This document shows, one piece after another, positions 54,307 through 62,391 of a stretch of 64,000 nucleotides of DNA. This stretch comes from a virus. Position 1 is the first letter of the stretch. Every line of letters starts with the position of its first letter. The notes under the pieces are model-generated. The model was not told where the DNA came from and did no database searches. It saw only the letters and a program-made list of their open reading frames with translations. A program made the translations under genes and the position numbers. The stretch spans positions 1-64,000 of IMG/VR virus record IMGVR_UViG_3300043570_001980; one strand, written 5' to 3'.

Positions 54307-54307
54307 G

Positions 54308-54682
54308 ATGAAATTAGCTTTTGCACCGCATAAAATTTCCAAACTACGACCACTAGGCGACACAGTAATTGTTGCTGAAATGGAGTTTTCGGGCCGCAAA
54401 CTACAAAGCGGTATTTTGCTATTAAACGACAATGGCACCACAGCCGGAATCAGACCACGCTGGGGTGAAGTTTATGCTGTTGGTCCTGAACAAAAAGATG
54501 TCACTGTTGGACAATGGATTTGTGTAGCACACGGACGTTGGACACGTGGTGTGGAAATTGAAGATGACGTTGGAACAAAAACAATTCGAAAAGTTGATCC
54601 AAAGGATATCCTATTGATATCTGAGACTCAGCCGTCTGATGACACTATGTCTGACGCCATTCAAGCATCCTCTCGCCGTTAA
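54308..54682 (+). CDS. 31: GroES/gp31-like co-chaperonin
   Basis: 124 residues. ISKLRPLGDTVIVAEMEFSGRKLQSGILLLNDNG then RPRWGEVYAVGPEQKDVTVGQWICVAHGRWTRGVEI follows the GroES plan: K-L-R-P-L-G-D-x-V-I-V, mobile loop with Ser/Gly, then G-x-V-x-A-V-G. T4 gp31 replaces host GroES to fold the capsid protein with GroEL; here the mobile loop is short and its I-x-L-type anchor appears as SGILLL. It follows a structural gene with 1 nt spacing. Confidence 0.8.
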   Translation: MKLAFAPHKISKLRPLGDTVIVAEMEFSGRKLQSGILLLNDNGTTAGIRPRWGEVYAVGPEQKDVTVGQWICVAHGRWTRGVEIEDDVGTKTIRKVDPKDILLISETQPSDDTMSDAIQASSRR

Positions 54683-54924
54683 TGGGTTTTAAACAAGACT
54701 GGGACGTTGCTGACATTTATCAGCAACTGCGTTCTATTGCCTCTCAAGTTCGTTCCCCATACAACGACGGTTTTACCTCTTCCTGTTGCAAACAAGACTT
54801 ATATCGTGTAAAATGCTTTATAGAAGACTTGTATGTAGACCTGCCTAAATTTGCAGATGAAGATCGGTGGGAACAAGATAGGATGATTGAGATACTAAAA
54901 AGAAATGACAAAAATCGTAATTAG
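54682..54924 (+). CDS. Small helical protein, 80 residues
   Basis: Starts on the last base of the previous stop (TAATG). Contains DVADIYQQLRSIASQVRSPYNDGFTSSCCKQDLYRVKCFIEDLY. Similar to T4-type accessory proteins near gene 44. Function unknown. Confidence 0.6.
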   Translation: MGFKQDWDVADIYQQLRSIASQVRSPYNDGFTSSCCKQDLYRVKCFIEDLYVDLPKFADEDRWEQDRMIEILKRNDKNRN

Positions 54925-55087
54925 CAGAAACCAATTTGAAAAACTTAAAGAAGTTTTTGAAATGTATGATCTTGACAGAGTAACGTGGTCAGAAGAATCC
55001 GTCAGCGGTATCGGGCCCAATGTTAGCATTGAGTTTGATCCTAAGTCAACAATTAAATTAGATATAACAGACGTGGAGAGTTGGTAA
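54905..55087 (+). CDS. Small protein, 60 residues
   Basis: TKIVISRNQFEKLKEVFEMYDLDRVTWSEESVSGIGPNVSIEFDPKSTIKLDITDVESW, alpha then beta. It overlaps the end of the preceding gene by 20 nt and ends 1 nt before the clamp loader. Typical of T4-type operons, function unknown. Confidence 0.6.
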   Translation: MTKIVISRNQFEKLKEVFEMYDLDRVTWSEESVSGIGPNVSIEFDPKSTIKLDITDVESW

Positions 55088-55088
55088 T

Positions 55089-56009
55089 ATGAAAGAACTT
55101 TGGACAGAAAAGTATCGCCCAAAAGACCTAGATGGATATGTGTTTAGAGATACTGCACAAAAAGAACAGGTAGCAGGATGGGTCAAGTCAGGTTCAATAC
55201 CTCACTTGTTGTTCAGTGGTGCCCCGGGTGTGGGCAAAACTACATTGGCTAAAATACTAATACATCAATTGGGCATTGACGAATATGATTTATTAGAAAT
55301 TAATGCATCAAGAGAAAACTCTGTGGACACAATCAGAGATAAGATCACCGGCTTTGTACAAACAATGCCATTTGGTGAATTTAAAGTTGTACTGTTAGAC
55401 GAGGCAGACTATATTACTCCAAATGGACAGGCTGCGTTGCGTGGTGTTATGGAAACTTATCATGCCAGTGCTAGATTCATTCTTACTTGTAATTACCCTA
55501 ACCGTATTATTCCTGCACTACATTCCAGATGCCAAGGCTTTCACATTGAACGAGTAGATGTCACTGAGTTTACTGCTCGCATTGCCACTGTATTGGTCAC
55601 AGAAGGTGTAGAGTTTGACTTGGATACCTTGGACACATACGTAAAAGCAACGTATCCTGATCTGCGTAAATGTCTTAACATGTGTCAGATGAATTCTACC
55701 AGTGGGCAACTCACTTCCCCCAAGGGCGACGAAGGCGGTGCAATTAAAGATTGGAAATTGGATGTAGTTAATTTATTCAAAGCTGGTCGAGTTAAAGAAG
55801 CACGTATTTTGTTATGCTCAAGTGTGCGGCCGGAGGAGATGGAAGAAGTGTATCGTTGGATGTATGATAATCTTGATTTATGGAGTGATGACCCTATGAA
55901 GCAAGATCAGGCCATTGTTATTATTAGACAAGGCATTGTTAATATTCCAATGATGGCAGACCAAGAAATTAATTTATCAGCAACACTAGTGGAATTAAGT
56001 CAACTATGA
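55089..56009 (+). CDS. 44: Clamp-loader large subunit (gp44, RFC-small-type AAA+)
   Basis: 306 residues, AAA+ ATPase. FSGAPGVGKTTLAKIL (Walker A 44-51), VVLLDEADYIT (Walker B 102-107), and the SRC arginine-finger motif in LHSRCQGF (145-147). It loads the sliding clamp onto DNA; in T4-type phages the loaded clamp also activates late transcription, which fits the TAAATA boxes in this window. The partner gp62 is not visible here; the next gene is different. Strong marker for a T4-type genome. Confidence 0.95.
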   Translation: MKELWTEKYRPKDLDGYVFRDTAQKEQVAGWVKSGSIPHLLFSGAPGVGKTTLAKILIHQLGIDEYDLLEINASRENSVDTIRDKITGFVQTMPFGEFKVVLLDEADYITPNGQAALRGVMETYHASARFILTCNYPNRIIPALHSRCQGFHIERVDVTEFTARIATVLVTEGVEFDLDTLDTYVKATYPDLRKCLNMCQMNSTSGQLTSPKGDEGGAIKDWKLDVVNLFKAGRVKEARILLCSSVRPEEMEEVYRWMYDNLDLWSDDPMKQDQAIVIIRQGIVNIPMMADQEINLSATLVELSQL

Positions 56010-56314
56010 GATACATGCTTATTACATACTTTAGAAAAGCAGATGGCAAAATTGACGAAGTTATGGCTGTGTCTAAAAATGTTAGAACCAAAGACATTCA
56101 GACCTGTAATGTTATCTTGGACTTTAAAAAATTACAAGTAACAAAGTGTACTATGGAGGGTCAAAATTTACCCAAAGATTGGGATAAAATTATGACATAT
56201 TTTTATCAATACTACGAGTCAACCATTACACGATTACTTAAAGAAAACGGATATGAAATTACTAAACAAGAACCGATCTCTCAGCCAGCTGAACAGTCAA
56301 GTAATCCTGGTTGA
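56006..56314 (+). CDS. Conserved T4-type protein, 102 residues
   Basis: RYMLITYFRKADGKIDEVMAVSKNVRTKDIQTCNVILDFKKLQVTKCTMEGQNLPKDWDKIMTYFYQYYESTI is a frequent neighbour of gp44 in T4-type phages (recalled), small alpha/beta, function unknown. ATGA overlap with the clamp loader; 62-nt overlap with the HAD gene. Confidence 0.65.
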   Translation: MRYMLITYFRKADGKIDEVMAVSKNVRTKDIQTCNVILDFKKLQVTKCTMEGQNLPKDWDKIMTYFYQYYESTITRLLKENGYEITKQEPISQPAEQSSNPG

Positions 56315-56876
56315 TTGTGACGGAGTACTGCTTAATTGGGAGTACGCTTTTGCTATCTGGATGGACGAACATGGATTTACAAAGGTACCCGGCGGTGATC
56401 TAAACTACGACATTGGGGAACGCTACAATATCTCTCACGAACAAGGTCGCAAACTGATCAAGATGTTTAATGAAAGCGCCGCAATTGGATTCTTGCCGCC
56501 CCTGCGTGATGCCATGTACTATGTAAAACGTCTGCATGAAGAACATGGCTATGTGTTTCATTGTATTACTAGCCTTAGTACAGATCCCAACGCACAAAAA
56601 TTACGCAGAATGAATCTTGACAAATTGTTTGGCGATACAGTATTTGAAGAGATTGTTTGTTTGCCTACAGGTGCTGACAAACACGAAGCACTTGAGCCTT
56701 ACAGAGGTTCAGCATGTTGGTGGGTAGAAGACAAACCCGAAAATGCCAAAGTCGGGTTTGATATTGGACTCAAATCAATTATCATCGAACACGGGCATAA
56801 CATGCACCACTATCATGCATCGATTCCAATAGTAAAAAACTGGAAAGAACTCTACAATATTATCATTGGTGAATAG
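56253..56876 (+). CDS. HAD-superfamily 5'(3')-nucleotidase-like protein
   Basis: 207 residues. ILVDCDGVLLNWEYAFAIWMDEHG has the HAD motif I DxDGV (Asp21, Asp23); GSACWWVEDKPENAKVGFDIGLKSIIIEHGHN contains motif III/IV-like K and D residues. The 5'-nucleotidase type of HAD is common in phages for dNTP balance. It overlaps the previous gene and is followed by a convergent radical SAM gene. Confidence 0.75.
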   Translation: MKLLNKNRSLSQLNSQVILVDCDGVLLNWEYAFAIWMDEHGFTKVPGGDLNYDIGERYNISHEQGRKLIKMFNESAAIGFLPPLRDAMYYVKRLHEEHGYVFHCITSLSTDPNAQKLRRMNLDKLFGDTVFEEIVCLPTGADKHEALEPYRGSACWWVEDKPENAKVGFDIGLKSIIIEHGHNMHHYHASIPIVKNWKELYNIIIGE

Positions 56877-56883
56877 AAAAGTA

Positions 56884-57870
56884 TCAGTGTCCGCATGCAC
56901 TAACACACATATACAACTTACCCTGCGCCACACTGGGTAAAGTCCAGGTTTTTTCTACCTGTTCAAACCAATCAATACAATGCTCTAGACTGTATTCTAA
57001 TGCATTGTTTTCTTTAACTAAATCTTTAAATTGACTATTACCGGGCTGGTGCATTGTCTTTGGAAAAAATCCCAAATAACAACAAGGATACACAGATCCG
57101 TCGGCAGCTATGTAAATCTCTTTTTGTTTTATATGGCCACAATCTATTTGTGCATTATCATCAACCCAGGGTATTTTCTTTTTATGATCAAACCAGGTAA
57201 CATGATCTTCAATCAAATTGTTAGCGTCGGGTATGTCAGGTTGTGCATCACCTAGCCAATGACTAAACTCGCCGTTTCTTGTAAATACCGGTCCTTGGTT
57301 ACGTCCGTGATCTCGTACTATAAAATCTGAAAATCCCAACTGACGGCTCAGTGTCTGACAACTATCAAATTGATGTTGATTATGTTTAAACGGGATAAAT
57401 TTCCAAACAGCATTTCCGCCTGCCTGGATTAATGCCACAGCATTATCGATGATCTTCTCCCAGTCAGTGTCCTGACGGTACAGACTGTGTGTGTCTTTGA
57501 GCCCGTCTAATGCAAATAATACTTCAATTCGATGGTTGTTTAATTTCTGCCACCAGGCAGTAGAACGTGTACTGCCATTTGTTTCAATTTGTATTTTGGC
57601 AGTACTATTAGATAAAAAGTACTCGACTATTTCCAACGCATCGCTGGCCAAACTAAAATCTCCAAGATTTCCGTTAAAGTTAATACGGTTAATTTGTTTT
57701 AAAAAGTCTGAAGGGAATATGTGTTGAATATCACTAAGTGACAACTCAGTTAACGGATATCCTCCATTAAAATCTACGCCTCGGTAGTTACGCATACACA
57801 TGGGACATCGTGCATTACAACGAGAACTAAGTTCAATATGTAATGCACGGATTTGGTCTATTTTAATCAT
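56884..57870 (-). CDS. Radical SAM/SPASM enzyme
   Basis: 328 residues. ELSSRCNARCPMCMRNYRG supplies the cluster Cys18, Cys22, Cys25; after the radical SAM barrel a SPASM-like C-terminus has IDCGHIKQKEIYIAADGSVYPCCYLGF and a late VSACGH. Such enzymes modify peptides or carbohydrates. The start lies 5 nt from a TATAAATA box, so a leaderless late mRNA is predicted. A second radical SAM gene is at 14292. Confidence 0.85.
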   Translation of the reverse strand: MIKIDQIRALHIELSSRCNARCPMCMRNYRGVDFNGGYPLTELSLSDIQHIFPSDFLKQINRINFNGNLGDFSLASDALEIVEYFLSNSTAKIQIETNGSTRSTAWWQKLNNHRIEVLFALDGLKDTHSLYRQDTDWEKIIDNAVALIQAGGNAVWKFIPFKHNQHQFDSCQTLSRQLGFSDFIVRDHGRNQGPVFTRNGEFSHWLGDAQPDIPDANNLIEDHVTWFDHKKKIPWVDDNAQIDCGHIKQKEIYIAADGSVYPCCYLGFFPKTMHQPGNSQFKDLVKENNALEYSLEHCIDWFEQVEKTWTLPSVAQGKLYMCVSACGH

Positions 57871-57875
57871 TCAAA

Positions 57876-57883
57876 TATTTATA
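57876..57883 (-). promoter_or_regulatory. Exact TATAAATA late promoter, +1 on the start codon
   Basis: TATAAATA read on the minus strand, full T4 late consensus, with 5 nt to ATG 57870. No ribosome site. Confidence 0.7.
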
Positions 57884-57906
57884 GACTGCCCTTTGTTGTT
57901 AAATGT

Positions 57907-58659
57907 TTATTGATATAATCGCAATACCTCTCCAATTATAGGATGTCTTTGAATGTCACGACCGGTCATCCTGCACACAGCCATACCGTTGATGGGTCTT
58001 GCTTCTAATTTTAAGCACAGATCCAACAACCCATTGTTATCTTGTTGACGGTCTGCTTGTTCCACATCTCCAGTGACCACAATACGACTGCCTGTGCCTA
58101 TGCGGCTTAACAGCATCTTCATTTGTGCAGGAGTAGCGTTTTGCATTTCGTCTGCAACAATCCAAGCATGCTTGAACGTGCGTCCACGCATGTAGGCCAA
58201 GGGTGAGATTTCAATGGTGCCGTCTTCAATCATTGCAGTGATCTCTGTGGGTCGGTAGTACTCACGCAGTACATCAAGCAGGGGTCGTGTCCAGGGTTCC
58301 ATTTTGGCCACTAGATTGCCGGGTAAAAAGCCATGTTGTTCATCCTCCACGCCTATGGCGGGACGAGTTAGAACAATACGCTTGGCTTCTCCACTTCTAA
58401 ATGCTTTGACCGCTGCCAGCATAGCCAGATAAGTTTTACCAGTTCCTGCTGGACCTGCTGTTACTATGATGTGCTGATCTGCGTCGAGTAAATTTAATAT
58501 AAGATTTTCTTGATTTTTAGTTTTGGGTATAAGTTCTATTGCTCGTTGTTTTAAGTTGGGTTGTAAGTTAAATTGAATGGTATTTTCAGTAACTGTTTGG
58601 ATGCGTTTTTGCGCCTTGGCGCCTCGGTTTCTACTCAAGTTCGGTTCTCCTTTGAACAT
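57907..58659 (-). CDS. phoH: PhoH-like ATPase
   Basis: 250 residues, single-domain PhoH. AGPAGTGKTYLAML (Walker A, 69-76), IVADEMQNATPAQMKMLLSRIG (Walker B Asp170-Glu171 and the PhoH signature), and GDVEQADR (sensor). Phage PhoH is common in marine T4-type phages; its exact role (RNA or phosphate-linked) is unknown. It carries a leader of about 23 nt after a TAAATA box with an AGGAAAGGGAG site. Confidence 0.9.
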   Translation of the reverse strand: MFKGEPNLSRNRGAKAQKRIQTVTENTIQFNLQPNLKQRAIELIPKTKNQENLILNLLDADQHIIVTAGPAGTGKTYLAMLAAVKAFRSGEAKRIVLTRPAIGVEDEQHGFLPGNLVAKMEPWTRPLLDVLREYYRPTEITAMIEDGTIEISPLAYMRGRTFKHAWIVADEMQNATPAQMKMLLSRIGTGSRIVVTGDVEQADRQQDNNGLLDLCLKLEARPINGMAVCRMTGRDIQRHPIIGEVLRLYQ

Positions 58660-58685
58660 AGTTAACTCCCTTTCCTGGGCACAAG

Positions 58686-58691
58686 TATTTA
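58686..58691 (-). promoter_or_regulatory. Late-type promoter box for phoH, minus strand
   Basis: CCTAAATA on the minus strand, 26 nt before ATG 58659, with a strong ribosome site between. Confidence 0.55.
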
Positions 58692-58803
58692 GGCATTATA
58701 AAAATAAGTTTAGTGTATCTGTATTTCGGTAAATTATGTCATAAGTATTAGGCTGTCCGGATCCCAACAATAAAGCAAAAACCAACTAGTTTCTAGAGAA
58801 CAA

Positions 58804-58809
58804 TAAATA
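58804..58809 (+). promoter_or_regulatory. Late-type box placing +1 on the start codon
   Basis: AATAAATA, 5 nt before ATG 58815, no ribosome site. Confidence 0.5.
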
Positions 58810-58814
58810 ATAGT

Positions 58815-59420
58815 ATGAGCAATAAACTTGATAAAGATATCTTTAAAGACCACAGTGATTACTGGCTGGTAGCCGACAATATTAAAAACATCTACATGTC
58901 TGAAGGTAGCTTGTTGAGCCTATTAGACTTTGAACGTGTGCTAGATGAGCTAGATATCTATGCATTTAAAAATTGGATTTTGGGTGAACTAGTACAAGGT
59001 CCAACTATCGGAAAATACAAAGTTGGCTGTATTTTTATGTGGCCTGAAAAACTCATGCCCGACCCGCGTGGGGCTCGTCGTTTACTTCCCTTCGACTGCG
59101 AAGTAAAATACATGAAGAAAAACATGAAGATTCCAATTAAAATTGAGGAACCTGATGATTTTATCCCTGGCACACACAAAGCAAGATTAATCGATAAAAA
59201 AGTATGGCTGGTTGAAATAGTCATGCCCAAGACATTGATGACCGATATTCGCACAGGCTCTATTGAGATGGAAGGCGAACAAATTGACCTACAAGATCTA
59301 GACAGCGCCTACGAAGAAGATCTAGATCAAGATGAATTCCGTCAGGAAGACACACCAGAACAATCTGCACAACAACCAGCAATTGGAGGACAAGATGCAC
59401 AACAACCAGCCGCTGTTTGA
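58815..59420 (+). CDS. Conserved phage protein with acidic tail
   Basis: 201 residues. DYWLVADNIKNIYMSEGSLLSLLDFERVLDELDIYAFKNWILGELVQGP opens a T4-type conserved protein (recalled), with a beta-rich middle and a Gln/Glu/Asp-rich tail. A structural or packaging link is possible; function unknown. Predicted leaderless. Its tail overlaps the next gene by 26 nt. Confidence 0.65.
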   Translation: MSNKLDKDIFKDHSDYWLVADNIKNIYMSEGSLLSLLDFERVLDELDIYAFKNWILGELVQGPTIGKYKVGCIFMWPEKLMPDPRGARRLLPFDCEVKYMKKNMKIPIKIEEPDDFIPGTHKARLIDKKVWLVEIVMPKTLMTDIRTGSIEMEGEQIDLQDLDSAYEEDLDQDEFRQEDTPEQSAQQPAIGGQDAQQPAAV

Positions 59421-59937
59421 AGGTCTTGAATACAAGGACCTAGAGGGCATGATGAAGCCCACGATTCACGTTGACGAATTTGCTAGTAAAATGGGCGACG
59501 ACGACGAAATTATTGTACTAAGCTTTTTTGTTCGCAGTAAACAGGCCGCAAAGGATCTTGTGAATTGGTTCGAAAAAGGATACGACTTTGTGTTGGATTC
59601 TGACACCAGTCCTGGAGAAATCAAGGCAGGCAGATATCTTGTGTATGTAGAAATGCGCAGACGCAGTACTTCAGGCAAGCACACAGCAGAATTAATCGAC
59701 GATTTAAGCACACTCACTGAGTTTGGTCCCGACGATTGGACCATGCGCTACGAAGAGAAAGAGCACCCTTTTACTCAAGAAATATTTGACAGTTTGGTTC
59801 CGCTAAGTCCTAAACTGTATCGCAAAGAAAAAGAGTCAGAGCTAAACGAAATGCGCATAGCCGCAGGCATCCAACCAAAACAAATTTTTGAACGCGAAAA
59901 AGATATTCGCAGTCTACAGGCCGCCGCAGGTATATAA
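59395..59937 (+). CDS. Conserved phage protein paired with the preceding gene
   Basis: 180 residues, ATG 59395 with a GGAGG site. PLFEGLEYKDLEGMMKPTIHVDEFASKMGDDDEIIVLSFFVRSKQAAKDLVNWFEKGYDFVLDSD then EFGPDDWTMRYEEKEHPF. Acidic, alpha/beta, no motif. It forms a conserved-looking pair with the gene before. Confidence 0.65.
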   Translation: MHNNQPLFEGLEYKDLEGMMKPTIHVDEFASKMGDDDEIIVLSFFVRSKQAAKDLVNWFEKGYDFVLDSDTSPGEIKAGRYLVYVEMRRRSTSGKHTAELIDDLSTLTEFGPDDWTMRYEEKEHPFTQEIFDSLVPLSPKLYRKEKESELNEMRIAAGIQPKQIFEREKDIRSLQAAAGI

Positions 59938-59945
59938 CTATACCT

Positions 59946-60587
59946 ATGAAACTCAAAAGCTTTGGGTGCAGTTTCATTTTTGGAACAGATTTATCTGACG
60001 ACGGAAATGGCGCTCTTTGGGCCACACCCAGTAAACTAACCTGGCCCGCACATCTTGCTAATCATTTGGATTACCAATATATTTGTTATGCCCGTCCGGG
60101 CATTGGCAATCTCAGCATACTTGACCGTGTGTTAAATCAAGCAGGCTGCAATGAGCACAGCTTGTTTGTTGTTGGATGGACCTGGATTGATCGTTTTGAT
60201 CACACTGATCACAAAGACGATTGGCTAACACTACGCCCTATAGAAGAAGATACTAACTCTAAGTTTTATTTTAAAAATTTGCACTCTGAGTACAGAGATA
60301 AACTCAATACTCTGATGTGCATGCGCCTGGCCATAGACACATTAAAAGAAAAAAACTGCCCATTTATAATGACCTACATGGACGATTTGACCTTTGACAG
60401 TAAATATCATGCGCCGCCAGGAATTATGGACCTACAAAACTATGTACGCCCTTACATGACTAAGTTTGAAGATAAGAATTTCTTAGAGTGGAGTCAGGTT
60501 AAAGGCTATCCTATCAGCAATACCTTACACCCTTTAGAACAAGCTCATTTGGCTGCTTTTGATTTAATCAAAGATATCAAGGTTTAG
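59946..60587 (+). CDS. SGNH-hydrolase-like protein
   Basis: 213 residues. KLKSFGCSFIFGTDLSDDGNG places the nucleophile Ser in GCSF (Ser9); ARPGIGNLSI is the G-x-N block and TLHPLEQAHLAAF has the catalytic His. A typical SGNH-type protein of T4-type phages (family acetyl- or acyl-esterases). Convergent to the methyltransferase; the last 11 nt overlap. Confidence 0.7.
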   Translation: MKLKSFGCSFIFGTDLSDDGNGALWATPSKLTWPAHLANHLDYQYICYARPGIGNLSILDRVLNQAGCNEHSLFVVGWTWIDRFDHTDHKDDWLTLRPIEEDTNSKFYFKNLHSEYRDKLNTLMCMRLAIDTLKEKNCPFIMTYMDDLTFDSKYHAPPGIMDLQNYVRPYMTKFEDKNFLEWSQVKGYPISNTLHPLEQAHLAAFDLIKDIKV

Positions 60588-61311
60588 AATACACAAAGTA
60601 CAGTCTATCGTTGGCATCCTTTTTAAACTCTAATAGCTTAAGATTGTATTTTTCAGCAAACTCGTTTACTACTTCAAAACTCCACGGAAAGATTTCTACG
60701 TAAGGTCCTGTCTTGTGCGTGATACCAGGATTGGCTCTTAGATAAAATTTACCGCCTCTGGCTAACAAATCAACACAGTGGCCAAAACGACTTTCGATTT
60801 CGTCTCGGCTATTAAAGTTAATTGATCCTAGTGCAATAATGTGATCGTGGCTAGCAGGTTTAACCTTGTAGTCAAGGATGTCTACCATGTAATCAGCACA
60901 GTTGTTATAAGGATCAATGCCTACTAGGTTATCGATGCGTCCTTTAAACGGATGATATCCACAGCCTACGTCTAACACACTTTTGGGATTTTGCTTTTGA
61001 ATTTCTTCAGCTAGTTGCCATCCTGTATAATCGTAGTCCCCGGTTCTGGGTTTCCAGATTTCTCCAAAGAAGCGATTGATATAACGCTCGCTGAGATCAT
61101 TGGTGATACTGAGTAATGTACCTACATAATCGCAAGGCAAGCTTAGTTCTACTTCCACAGCGTCTTTGAACTTTCTATAACGTGCAGGAGTCCAAGGAAG
61201 TTTGTCAACTTCAGTGTTTGGTCCAATAGTTTCAAGAATTCTCTGATACTTGGGTAAATTAAAAGCAGTCTGCAAATTTTTGTTGAGTAAGTTAAAAATT
61301 TTGGTATTCAT
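60577..61311 (-). CDS. SAM-dependent methyltransferase
   Basis: 244 residues. KSVLDVGCGYHPFKGRIDNLVGIDPYNN has motif I (V-L-D-V-G-C-G) and the acidic D after strand 2; HDHIIALGSINFNSRDE is the catalytic-loop region. The N-terminal 90 residues are helical. Substrate unknown (surface sugar or small molecule). Divergent to the TctC-type gene. Confidence 0.8.
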   Translation of the reverse strand: MNTKIFNLLNKNLQTAFNLPKYQRILETIGPNTEVDKLPWTPARYRKFKDAVEVELSLPCDYVGTLLSITNDLSERYINRFFGEIWKPRTGDYDYTGWQLAEEIQKQNPKSVLDVGCGYHPFKGRIDNLVGIDPYNNCADYMVDILDYKVKPASHDHIIALGSINFNSRDEIESRFGHCVDLLARGGKFYLRANPGITHKTGPYVEIFPWSFEVVNEFAEKYNLKLLEFKKDANDRLYFVYSKP

Positions 61312-61331
61312 ATAAAATTTTACCTTTAGGA

Positions 61332-61337
61332 TAAATA
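61332..61337 (+). promoter_or_regulatory. Late-type promoter box upstream of tctC-like gene
   Basis: GATAAATA. T4-type +1 would be near 61343, at the first base of the hairpin below. Confidence 0.5.
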
Positions 61338-61342
61338 ATTTT

Positions 61343-61379
61343 ACAAGACCTGTAAAAATTTTCCTGGTCTTGTTTTTTT
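61343..61379 (+). terminator. Terminator-like hairpin in the tctC-like leader
   Basis: ACAAGACC, 15-nt loop, GGTCTTGT, then T-run. It lies between two divergent genes, right after a late-type box, so it would be the 5' end of the downstream mRNA. It may attenuate or protect that mRNA. Confidence 0.6.
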
Positions 61380-61404
61380 AATTAAGTATATTTAAGGAGA
61401 TAAT

Positions 61405-62391
61405 ATGAGTACATTAAAAAAGTTTATAGCCGCATTACTTGTTACTGCAAGTACACTAGTTTACGCATGGGAACCAACCAAACCCGTTACTGTATACATA
61501 GGTAACACACCCGGTGCAGGTAATGAAATGGCCTTTAGAAAACTAGCTGATATTGTACAGAAACAAAACCCAAAGTTTGTGTATGTTGTACAAAACATTC
61601 CTGGAGCAGATAGTGTTATTGCCAACAACCGTTTTTTAGAAGCGCCAAATGACGGCTATACTATTAACTTGCCTAGTCATATGAGCAGTTATGTTACAAA
61701 TGATATCTGGGAAAAGTCAATTAAGAAATACAACTACGACTCATTTGTTGATGTGTTGACCATGGGCAAGAGCCCGTTGGTATTGGTTGCTGGCGTCAAA
61801 AGCGGCATTAACACCCCACAAGAGTTTGTGAAGTATATTCAGTCAGGCAGAACAATCAACATTGCCATTGGTGGTGGCGCACATCGCACAGCATTTGAGT
61901 ATTTGATGGACAAGGGCAAGGGCAACAAAGACACAGTCAAACCCATCAAGTTTAACGGACCACAGCCTGCAGTACAAAGTGCCGCTAGCTTTGATCCAAA
62001 ATTTGCTGGCACTGAGTTTGCTATTATTCCTATTGCAGTGGCCAAAGCTCTAGTTGATGCAGGCAAGGTAAAACCCATTGGATTTACAGGCACACGTCGG
62101 ATGGCACAATTTCCTGATGTCCCATTGTTAAACACAGTAGCGCCTGGTATCAATGTGTATGCGGCCTGGTCAATACAATTGCCGCCTGGCACAGACAAGG
62201 ACATTGTTGCATGGTATCAACAGCAATTCAGCAAGGCTATTCGTTCAGCAGAATACAAAGAGTACACGGATGCCAATGTTATTTTCTATGCTGAAGATGA
62301 GTTGACTCCTGTCGGGCTTCGAAAGCAAATGGACGAATTACGTGCGGCATTTATTCCTGTGTTGAGTCGAATTGATTTAAGTAAAGAATGA
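61405..62391 (+). CDS. TctC/Bug-type periplasmic solute-binding protein
   Basis: 328 residues with signal peptide (about 1-21, ends VYA). The Bug signature is present: KPVTVYIGNTPGAGNEMAFRKLADIVQ, PNDGYTINLPS, and the late IGFTGTRRMAQFPDVPLLNT (in Bug proteins usually A-x-x-x-x-R-x-x-x-x-P-D-V-P-T). These bind small organic acids and feed tripartite or other transporters; the family is much expanded in Burkholderiales. AAGGAG site. No transporter membrane genes in the window. Confidence 0.85.
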   Translation: MSTLKKFIAALLVTASTLVYAWEPTKPVTVYIGNTPGAGNEMAFRKLADIVQKQNPKFVYVVQNIPGADSVIANNRFLEAPNDGYTINLPSHMSSYVTNDIWEKSIKKYNYDSFVDVLTMGKSPLVLVAGVKSGINTPQEFVKYIQSGRTINIAIGGGAHRTAFEYLMDKGKGNKDTVKPIKFNGPQPAVQSAASFDPKFAGTEFAIIPIAVAKALVDAGKVKPIGFTGTRRMAQFPDVPLLNTVAPGINVYAAWSIQLPPGTDKDIVAWYQQQFSKAIRSAEYKEYTDANVIFYAEDELTPVGLRKQMDELRAAFIPVLSRIDLSKE

